From positions 1 to 42,106 of the forward strand of contig JAFGTW010000013.1 in NCBI GenBank assembly GCA_016938835.1: a DNA stretch of 42,106 nucleotides. The letters are read 5' to 3'. The notes under the pieces were generated by a model, which was not told where the DNA came from, ran no database searches, and saw only the letters and a program-made list of their open reading frames with translations. The DNA comes from Patescibacteria group bacterium. GTDB taxonomy: Bacteria > Patescibacteriota > Patescibacteriia > Patescibacteriales > UBA12465. This document shows positions 31,322 through 37,322 of this stretch, piece by piece (position 1 is the stretch's first letter; each line of letters opens with the position of its first letter). A program made the position numbers and the translations under genes.

Positions 31322-31393
31322 TGCCCTCGCCAGGAATCGAACCTGGATCTAGAACTTAGGAGATTCTTGTTTTATCCATTAAACTACAAGGGC
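31322..31393 (-). tRNA. tRNA-Arg (anticodon CCT)
   Basis: Acceptor GCCCTTG/CGAGGGC, short D-arm (GTTTAATGGATAAAAC), anticodon stem AGAAT/GTTCT with loop CTCCTAA, T-arm CAGGTTCGATTCCTG. CCA is not encoded. Confidence 0.93.
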
Positions 31394-31405
31394 GAGGTTA
31401 AAATA

Positions 31406-31434
31406 ATCATAACTGATATTTAATAATTTGACAA
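31406..31434 (-). promoter_or_regulatory. tRNA-Arg(CCT) promoter, sharing its -35 with the bactofilin promoter
   Basis: On the minus strand TTGTCA (31434-31429), 17-bp spacer, TATGAT (31411-31406). The same bases read on the plus strand are the TTGACA of bactofilin promoter P1, so the two promoters should compete. Confidence 0.7.
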
Positions 31435-31507
31435 GCAATGAAATATGTTTATATATTACAATAACATTAAATAAATTTTTGACAAAGATGTAAATCTGTT
31501 CTAAAAT
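31428..31507 (+). promoter_or_regulatory. Tandem bactofilin promoters P1 and P2
   Basis: P1: TTGACA (31428-31433), 18 bp, TATATT (31452-31457). P2: TTGACA (31479-31484), 17 bp, TAAAAT (31502-31507). Two consensus-like promoters for one small gene suggest strong or regulated expression. Confidence 0.75.
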
Positions 31508-31560
31508 ATTTAAAGGAAAAGCTATTAGTGCATTTAATTTAATAAAGGCTTAAAATTAAA

Positions 31561-31587
31561 AATCTACTTCAAAGGAGGTGGTAGATT
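31561..31587 (+). promoter_or_regulatory. Hairpin holding a strong Shine-Dalgarno before bactofilin
   Basis: AATCTAC (31561-31567) pairs with GTAGATT (31581-31587); AAAGGAGGTG lies in the loop. The SD is about 20 nt from the ATG at 31598, further than usual, which suggests structure-dependent initiation. Confidence 0.6.
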
Positions 31588-31597
31588 ATTTAAATTT

Positions 31598-31999
31598 ATG
31601 TTTAATAAAGAAGGTAAATTTGAAAAGTTTAAAGACGCTGAAACAATTATCGGCGCGTCCATTAAAGTAAAAGGTAACTTTAATGGTCAAGGAGATATTG
31701 TAATAGAAGGATCATTAGAAGGGTCACTAAAAACTGTTGCTAATGTTTTTGTTGGAGAAAAAGCAAAAGTTAGCGCTAATATTGATGCATCAGAGGCTTT
31801 AATCGCTGGTGAAATTAATGGAAACATTAAAATTAAAAAATATCTTGCTATTGGTAAAACTGCTAAAATTAATGGTGATGTACAGTGTGGTGAAATTTCC
31901 ATTGAAAGAGGAGCTTCTATAACTGGACAAATTATTGTTTCCTCAGAAGACTCAAAAAAAGGAGAGAATAAAAAAGAAAAAATAGAGCTTGAAGCATAA
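31598..31999 (+). CDS. Bactofilin (polymer-forming cytoskeletal protein)
   Basis: Bactofilins form nucleotide-independent filaments at membranes and act in cell shape, polarity and, in Myxococcus, positioning of ParABS. The 133-residue protein has a short basic N-terminus ('FEKFKDAETIIGASIKVKG') and the beta-helical core made of repeating 'GDIVIEGSLEGSLK...VFVGEKAKVSANI...ALIAGEINGNI' rungs, then a Lys/Glu-rich tail. It lies 360 bp from the last parS-like dyad and about 4.5 kb from oriC. The placement invites a segregation link but does not show it. Confidence 0.92.
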   Translation: MFNKEGKFEKFKDAETIIGASIKVKGNFNGQGDIVIEGSLEGSLKTVANVFVGEKAKVSANIDASEALIAGEINGNIKIKKYLAIGKTAKINGDVQCGEISIERGASITGQIIVSSEDSKKGENKKEKIELEA

Positions 32000-32017
32000 A
32001 TAATATCGTAATTGCTT

Positions 32018-32761
32018 ATGAATGCCTATATTTACGATGATTTTTTAAATAAAAGCCGTTATCGTCGCGCTATTAATCGTGTTGAAATTCGTCTGACTGA
32101 TTTAGGTTTAAATGGTAAAATTATAAGATTAGGTGCAATAAAAAATATTAAAGATGTTATTCAGGCAGAAATAAAAAACGGCATTAAAAACATTATCGCA
32201 GTTGGAAACAATGAAACAGTTAATAAGGTTATTAGCTCAATGATAACCAATAAAGATTACGGGTTTTTTCAAAAAGACGTATTGTTTTCAGTTATTCCTA
32301 TTGGTGGTAATAACTCAATCGCTCACTCTTTTGGTATAAAAAAAGAAGAAGAAGCTTGTAATATATTACTAGCACGAAGAGTACAACAAATAGATATAGC
32401 CTATGCTGGAAATAATATATTCTTAAATAAAGCTGAGCTATTGAGTAATGACGCTATTATTGAAATAGATGACGATTATCATTTAGAATTAAAACAAAAA
32501 ACAAATATTAAGATAATTAATGTTAATGATGATAATTATCTAGCTTTTAAAAATAAAATAATTTCAAGTGATAATAATTTAAATTTAGTTGTTGGTGGTC
32601 GCAATCAAGACAACACTTTTATAACTAGTAAGCGTATCAAGATTAGCGGCACTGGAGAATTAATACTAGACGAGACCATGCTTGTTCCTATTCCCACAGA
32701 AATAGGTATTATAGAACAAAAAATAAATATTATTGTAGGAAAAGATAGAAGTTTTAACTAA
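32018..32761 (+). CDS. DAG-kinase/YegS-fold protein with altered catalytic motif
   Basis: This 247-residue protein has the layout of the diacylglycerol-kinase catalytic family: an N-terminal Rossmann-like half with 'IIAVGNNETVNKVI' (about 57-70), then 'SVIPIGGNNSIAHSFGI' (about 90-106), then a beta-rich C-terminal half ending in 'ISGTGELILDETMLVPIP'. In active members the first motif is GGDGT and the second G-T-G-N-D; here they read VGNNET and GGNNS, so the usual catalytic Asp is missing. It may be inactive or have another substrate. The ATG at 32018 is chosen over a TTG at 32012; 18 bp after bactofilin. Confidence 0.68.
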   Translation: MNAYIYDDFLNKSRYRRAINRVEIRLTDLGLNGKIIRLGAIKNIKDVIQAEIKNGIKNIIAVGNNETVNKVISSMITNKDYGFFQKDVLFSVIPIGGNNSIAHSFGIKKEEEACNILLARRVQQIDIAYAGNNIFLNKAELLSNDAIIEIDDDYHLELKQKTNIKIINVNDDNYLAFKNKIISSDNNLNLVVGGRNQDNTFITSKRIKISGTGELILDETMLVPIPTEIGIIEQKINIIVGKDRSFN

Positions 32762-32784
32762 AAACCGGGTATTCCCGGTTTTTT
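32761..32784. terminator. Bidirectional terminator between the DAGK-like gene and yidC
   Basis: AAAACCGGG (32761-32769), TATT loop, CCCGGTTTT (32774-32782), then TT. The stop codon of the DAGK-like gene touches the stem. Confidence 0.88.
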
Positions 32785-32810
32785 AAAAACTAAAATTATA
32801 TTCTAAAAAA

Positions 32811-33554
32811 TTATTCTATTATTTCTCCCTCTATAACAGGTGCTTTTTCCTGTTCTTTAGCAACTAATTTTTGCTGTAAAATTGTCAAAGCTGTTAAAAT
32901 TAGCCAATACAAAGTTAATCCTCCAGGCAAAGTAACTCCAATAAAGATGGTAATTGCAGGCATAAAATAGAGCATTTGCTTATTCATTATTTCAGCCATT
33001 CCTTCTTTTTTGACATTTGTTGCTAATAATCCTTTCTTTTTCTTAGCCATCATCATTTTAGCCTGCCAAAACTGAGCAGCGCCTGCCAATATAGCTAAAT
33101 ACACATTTGGCTTAGACAAATCTAATAGCCCCAAAAAACTAGCGTTTATAATCTCTGGTCTAGTTAAAAAAGAATAAACTAAATCTAAATGCTTATTTAA
33201 ATCTTCTCGAAAAACTCTATAAATAGCAATAAAAACTGGAAACTGAATTAATAGTGGTAAACATGAAGAAAATGGATTTACTTTATATTTTTTATATAAA
33301 GCCATCAACTCTTTACCCATTGCCTGTTGATCTCCTTTATACTTTGTTTTTAGTTCATCAATTTTTGGTTGTAGTTCTTGTAGGGCTTTTTGAGACTTAA
33401 TTGACTTTCTAGATAATGGCCAAAGAATTAACTTAATAATCGTTGTTAATAAAATAATAGCAATCCCTAAATCCTGCATGGAAATAGTATTATACAAAAA
33501 TATCAACAAATTAAAAATTGGCTGAAAAAATATAACTTGAAATAATTCTAACAT
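32811..33554 (-). CDS. yidC: Membrane protein insertase YidC (short form)
   Basis: YidC inserts and folds membrane proteins. At 247 residues this is the short Gram-positive/CPR type without a large periplasmic domain. It has the first helix ('DLGIAIILLTTIIKLILWPL'), the cytoplasmic basic/coiled segment ('SIKSQKALQELQPKIDELKT'), 'NPFSSCLPLLIQFPVFIAIY' and the later helices including 'FMPAITIFIGVTLPGGLTLY'. It belongs to the origin block rpmH-rnpA-yidD-yidC on the minus strand. No jag gene follows, unlike in many bacteria. Confidence 0.95.
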   Translation of the reverse strand: MLELFQVIFFQPIFNLLIFLYNTISMQDLGIAIILLTTIIKLILWPLSRKSIKSQKALQELQPKIDELKTKYKGDQQAMGKELMALYKKYKVNPFSSCLPLLIQFPVFIAIYRVFREDLNKHLDLVYSFLTRPEIINASFLGLLDLSKPNVYLAILAGAAQFWQAKMMMAKKKKGLLATNVKKEGMAEIMNKQMLYFMPAITIFIGVTLPGGLTLYWLILTALTILQQKLVAKEQEKAPVIEGEIIE

Positions 33555-33560
33555 AATTTT

Positions 33561-33818
33561 TTATTTTACAGGATCGTAACCCCCTTTATTAAATGGATTG
33601 CAGCGTAAAACACGCCAAATAGTTTTTAAACTTCCTTTAATTGGTCCGTATTTTTTTAATACTTGAATGCCATACTCTGAGCAAGTGGGATAAAAACGGC
33701 AAAATCCATGCGGATGCAAATAATTTAAAGGCCCATGATCAAAGGAAAGTGTTTTTTGATATACTTTAATTAATAATATTAAAAAATTAGCAATACTTTT
33801 TGATAAATAATTTATCAT
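33561..33818 (-). CDS. yidD: Membrane protein insertion efficiency factor YidD
   Basis: This 85-residue protein has the YidD signature '[20 protein letters not shown]' and '[16 protein letters not shown]'. It acts with YidC at the inner face of the membrane. It lies 6 bp upstream of yidC and 11 bp after rnpA, as in the classical block. Confidence 0.95.
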   Translation of the reverse strand: MINYLSKSIANFLILLIKVYQKTLSFDHGPLNYLHPHGFCRFYPTCSEYGIQVLKKYGPIKGSLKTIWRVLRCNPFNKGGYDPVK

Positions 33819-33829
33819 AAACTATTTTA

Positions 33830-34168
33830 TTATTTAACAATTTTGACTAACATTTCTTTAATTTCTACTTCTAGCTCTTCTGGTTTTGGACACTCTTTAG
33901 CGCTTGGTAAAACAATTATAACACAATCAATTGAAAAAGGTAATTTTATTCGCTCTTTAGAAATAATATTAAATATTTTTCTTTTTAAAAGATGTCTGGC
34001 AACAGCACTTTTTTTTATTTTTTTTCCTAATATAATACTAAAACGCGAATAATCTAAATTATTCTTAAGAATTTTAAAGCCTAAAAACCGCCCGTATATG
34101 CTACGGCCGGTTTTAAAAATTTTTTCAAAATCCCTGTCTAGGCTTATTTTATGAGCGCTAGGAATCAT
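33830..34168 (-). CDS. rnpA: Ribonuclease P protein component
   Basis: RnpA helps the RNase P RNA to remove tRNA 5' leaders. The 112-residue protein is basic and starts MIPSAHKI. It has 'FKILKNNLDYSRFSIILGKK' and, for the RNA-binding helix, 'SAVARHLLKRKIFNII', which replaces the usual R-N-R-x-K-R with R-H-L-L-K-R, a small deviation. The gene lies 11 bp after rpmH. The RNase P RNA gene is not in the window. Confidence 0.92.
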   Translation of the reverse strand: MIPSAHKISLDRDFEKIFKTGRSIYGRFLGFKILKNNLDYSRFSIILGKKIKKSAVARHLLKRKIFNIISKERIKLPFSIDCVIIVLPSAKECPKPEELEVEIKEMLVKIVK

Positions 34169-34179
34169 GGGAATATTAT

Positions 34180-34317
34180 CTACTTAGATAAAACTTCGCG
34201 TCCTTTGTCACGCCGCCTCTTTAAAACATCGCGTCCGTCTTTAGTGCTCATCCTTTTTAAAAAGCCGTGTTTTTTTTGAGCACGTCGTTTACTTGGTTGA
34301 TAAGTTCTCTTGGGCAT
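34180..34317 (-). CDS. rpmH: 50S ribosomal protein L34
   Basis: This 45-residue basic protein reads [19 protein letters not shown], then [20 protein letters not shown], the L34 sequence pattern. It starts at 34317 on the minus strand and stops at the TAG at 34182-34180. It opens the rpmH-rnpA-yidD-yidC operon, which faces away from dnaA. Confidence 0.96.
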   Translation of the reverse strand: MPKRTYQPSKRRAQKKHGFLKRMSTKDGRDVLKRRRDKGREVLSK

Positions 34318-34394
34318 ACTTCTTTATTTATTCTATTTAATTATAACTAAGATAACACTAATTTTTTAAAAGGTCAATATTTAATATCTAAAAC

Positions 34395-34425
34395 TTATAC
34401 ACTTATTATAAACACCTTATAAACA
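34395..34425 (+). promoter_or_regulatory. Three DnaA-box-like 9-mers with 11-bp spacing
   Basis: TTATACACT (34395-34403), TTATAAACA (34406-34414) and TTATAAACA (34417-34425) fit TTATNNACA with at most one change and start exactly 11 bp apart. They lie between rpmH and the dnaA promoter, a usual place for DnaA autoregulation or an oriC sub-region. Confidence 0.65.
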
Positions 34426-34435
34426 AAGTCTCAGC

Positions 34436-34464
34436 TTGTAGGGCTCAGCTTTATCCCTTATAAT
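34436..34464 (+). promoter_or_regulatory. dnaA promoter
   Basis: TTGTAG (34436-34441), 17-bp spacer, TATAAT (34459-34464), about 20 nt before the dnaA ATG. A DnaA-like TTATCCCTT overlaps the spacer end. Confidence 0.75.
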
Positions 34465-34484
34465 ATGAACATACAAATAAATTT

Positions 34485-35879
34485 ATGAATAATGATCAAA
34501 TCTGGCAGGCAACATTAGGGGAACTAGAGATTAATTTATCAAGAGTTAATTTTGTAACCTGGTTTAAAGACACTTTTTTAGCATCTCTTGAAAATGGAAG
34601 TGCTATTATTTGTGTACCTAATGCTTTTGTAAAAAAATGGCTTGAAGAAAAGTATCATAAAAATATTGTTAACTCTTTAGAAAATATTACTAAACAAAAA
34701 TTAAATCAAATTATTTATAAAATAGAATTACGCCATCTTCCTAATCAAGCAGTTATTGGTGGTGATAAAGATTCACAAAAAATAACTTATCAAAATGAAG
34801 TAAAAATACTCACCCCTAACACAGAAATTAAAAGTGTTAATGTTAATCGTTTTGGCTTAAATCCTAAATATGTTTTTGAAAATTTTGTTGTTGGTAAGGG
34901 CAACGAATTAGCTCATGCTGCTTGTCGTGCAGTTGTTAATAATTTAGGAAAGGCTTATAATCCTCTTTTTATTTATGGTGGAGTTGGATTAGGTAAGACT
35001 CACTTACTTCAAGCAATTGGTAATGAAGTAGCCAAACATACAGATAAACTTTTATATACAACTAGTGAAAAATTCACTAACAACTATATTCAAGCAGTAC
35101 AAACCGGCAAAGGAAAGGATTTTAAAAATATGTACCGAAATGTTGATCTTCTTTTAATTGATGATGTTCAGTTTATGGGAGGTAAAGATGGTACTCAAGA
35201 AGAGTTTTTTCATACCTTTAACGAACTACAGCAAAGTGATAAACAAATAGTAATGACATCTGATCGACCACCTAAGTCTATTCCCGCCATTGAAAAAAGA
35301 TTAATTTCTCGTTTCGAGTCTGGTATGGTTGCGGATGTTGGAAAGCCTGACATTGAAACTAAGATTGCTATTTTAGAAAAAAAATCTTTAGAAAAAGAGT
35401 TTCCTCTTGATAAAGATGTTTTGGTATTTATTGCCAATAATGTTCAAAATAATATAAGAGAACTTGAAGGAGCTCTTAATAAAGTTATAGTTATTCATCA
35501 ATTAAATAATTCCGTTCCCACCTTAAAAAGTGTTAAAGCCGCTTTAAGTGACTACGTCTCTAGCCTCCAAGCAAAATCCTTAACTCCTAAAGAAATTATT
35601 GAAGCGGTTGCTAATTTTTATGAAATAAGCATAAAGGATATTATTGGTAGTAGTCGTCGCAAAGAATTAGTTGGACCAAGACAAGTGGCAGTTTATTTAA
35701 TCAGAGAAGAATTAAGCACTTCATACCCCAGTATAGGGCAAGAAATGGGCGGAAGAGATCATACGACCGCTATGCATGCCTACAATAAAATATCTAGTGA
35801 AATTAAAGATGGTGAAAACGAAAAATTAAAACAAGACATTGAATCAATTAAACAATTTTTTAACTCTTCTCAGTATTAA
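34485..35879 (+). CDS. dnaA: Chromosomal replication initiator protein DnaA
   Basis: DnaA binds DnaA boxes and opens oriC. The 464-residue protein has domain I ('QIWQATLGELEINLSRVNFV', 1-85), a linker, and the AAA+ domain III with Walker A 'GGVGLGKTHLLQAIGNE' (about 165) and Walker B 'LLLIDDVQFM'. Domain IV has 'SRRKELVGPRQVAVYLIRE' and the DNA-binding signature 'GGRDHTTAMHAYNKI' (about 421). All parts are intact. oriC follows directly, then dnaN. Confidence 0.98.
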   Translation: MNNDQIWQATLGELEINLSRVNFVTWFKDTFLASLENGSAIICVPNAFVKKWLEEKYHKNIVNSLENITKQKLNQIIYKIELRHLPNQAVIGGDKDSQKITYQNEVKILTPNTEIKSVNVNRFGLNPKYVFENFVVGKGNELAHAACRAVVNNLGKAYNPLFIYGGVGLGKTHLLQAIGNEVAKHTDKLLYTTSEKFTNNYIQAVQTGKGKDFKNMYRNVDLLLIDDVQFMGGKDGTQEEFFHTFNELQQSDKQIVMTSDRPPKSIPAIEKRLISRFESGMVADVGKPDIETKIAILEKKSLEKEFPLDKDVLVFIANNVQNNIRELEGALNKVIVIHQLNNSVPTLKSVKAALSDYVSSLQAKSLTPKEIIEAVANFYEISIKDIIGSSRRKELVGPRQVAVYLIREELSTSYPSIGQEMGGRDHTTAMHAYNKISSEIKDGENEKLKQDIESIKQFFNSSQY

Positions 35880-36139
35880 ATAGTGGACTAGTTGTTAATA
35901 AATATTAAAGTTCCTGTGAGAGAACCTGTGATTAAAAAATGCTAACCAGTTTATAAGTCAATACTTATCCCAGGTTAAAAAAATATTCCACTTTTTAAAC
36001 AGGTTCAACACACAAACAAAAAACATTTCTATCCCCAAGAATATTTATCTAATAATAAACTAAAAATAATCATTTCCTCTATTTTCCACAACCCTTATTA
36101 TTACTATTACTAAAATATATATAAATTAATATATAATAT
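35880..36139 (+). other. Replication origin oriC (dnaA-dnaN intergenic region)
   Basis: These 260 bp hold the DnaA box TTTTCCACA (36082-36090), the GC-rich ACCC, six trinucleotides TTA-TTA-TTA-CTA-TTA-CTA (36095-36112), then an all-A/T tract to the dnaN start. This is the order of the Bacillus subtilis unwinding system: DnaA box, GC cluster, DnaA-trios, duplex unwinding element. Weaker boxes (TTATCCCAG at 35965, CTATCCCCA at 36029) and an inverted repeat GTTC..GAAC near 35911 lie upstream. Confidence 0.85.
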
Positions 36140-37261
36140 ATGAAATTTATCTGCTTACAAGAAAATCTCAAAAAGGGACTAGCTATAGTCAATCATATAA
36201 ATAGTAAAAATATTAATTTACCTATATTAAATAATATTTTAATTCGAGCAGGAGAAAATGGGATAGAGTTAATTAGTACTAATTTAGAAATTGGGATAAG
36301 TCATCAACTTAGAGGTAAGGTTGATGAAATTGGTGAGATGACAGTAGACGCAAAAACAATTAGTGACTACGTTGGCTTACTTCCTTCAGAAAGGGTTGAA
36401 TTTAATGAAAATGAAAATGAAGTTTTATTACGCTGTGGTAATTATAAAACAAAAATAAAAGGAGAGTCATCTAAAGAATTTCCCTTAATTCCAGTGATTG
36501 ATAAAAATAGTTACTGTGAGTTGAATATTTTTGAATTTAAAAAAGCTTTAAGCAGTGTAGCTTTTGCGGTTGCAAATAATGATAATAGACTTGAATTATC
36601 AGGAGTAATGTTTTCTTTTAATAATAAGAGCCTTACTTTAGTAGCAACGGATAGTTATCGTTTAGCCGAAAGAAAAATTAGTGTTAAAAATGGAAATATT
36701 GATGAGGTAAAAGTTGTTGTTCCTGCAAAAACAGTGCAAGAAGTATTAAGAATTATCTCAAATTATAGTAGCGATGTTCAGTTAATGGAGTCTGATGTGA
36801 TAAAAATATATTTAGCTGATAATCAGATTTTATTTAGTTTAGATTCAATTGAACTCATTTCTCGTTTAATTAATGGTCAATATCCTGATTATAAACAGAT
36901 TATACCGGATAAATATAAAACTAAAACAGAAATTAATAGGCAAGAGCTAATTAGAGCAATAAAAGCTTCTTCAATTTTTTCTAAAACAGGAATTTTTGAT
37001 GTTTCTTTGGTGTTTAAAAAAGGTTTAATTAATGTTTATTCATCATCTGGTCAAAATGGAGAAAGTTCTATTGATTTAAAGGCTGATGTTTCGGGAGATG
37101 ATAATGATGTTACTATTAATTATAGATATCTTTTAGATGGTTTAAATATTATTGATAGTGAGGTAGTGATGTTGCAAGTTATAAACAATAATACCCCCTG
37201 TGCCCTATCTTCAATAAATGATGAAGATTATTTATATGTTGTTATGCCGATAAGAAATTAG
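36140..37261 (+). CDS. dnaN: DNA polymerase III sliding clamp (beta subunit)
   Basis: The clamp holds the replicative polymerase on DNA. The 373-residue length is normal for three clamp domains. Typical segments: 'LPILNNILIRAGENGIELIS', 'MTVDAKTISDYVGLLP', 'ELSGVMFSFNNKSLTLVATD' with 'SYRLAERK', and the C-terminal 'YLYVVMPIRN', which matches the usual 'MPMR' end. It starts directly at the end of the origin A/T tract, with no Shine-Dalgarno. Confidence 0.97.
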   Translation: MKFICLQENLKKGLAIVNHINSKNINLPILNNILIRAGENGIELISTNLEIGISHQLRGKVDEIGEMTVDAKTISDYVGLLPSERVEFNENENEVLLRCGNYKTKIKGESSKEFPLIPVIDKNSYCELNIFEFKKALSSVAFAVANNDNRLELSGVMFSFNNKSLTLVATDSYRLAERKISVKNGNIDEVKVVVPAKTVQEVLRIISNYSSDVQLMESDVIKIYLADNQILFSLDSIELISRLINGQYPDYKQIIPDKYKTKTEINRQELIRAIKASSIFSKTGIFDVSLVFKKGLINVYSSSGQNGESSIDLKADVSGDDNDVTINYRYLLDGLNIIDSEVVMLQVINNNTPCALSSINDEDYLYVVMPIRN

Positions 37262-37278
37262 AATATTTTTGAAATTAA

Positions 37279-37312
37279 AAAAAAGACCTTAGATATATTT
37301 AAGGTCTTTTTT
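37279..37312. terminator. Bidirectional terminator between dnaN and the PBP gene
   Basis: AAAAGACCTTA (37281-37291) pairs with TAAGGTCTTTT (37100-series end at 37110) over 11 bp with A and T runs on both sides. Confidence 0.85.
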
Positions 37313-37322
37313 GATTTGATTT

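Noticed and set aside
35907-35930. Inverted repeat GTTC..GAAC in oriC as an eighth dyad
   Set aside because: The spacing is 8 bp instead of 6 between GTTC and GAAC, and the flanks do not match TGTTCT/AGAACA.
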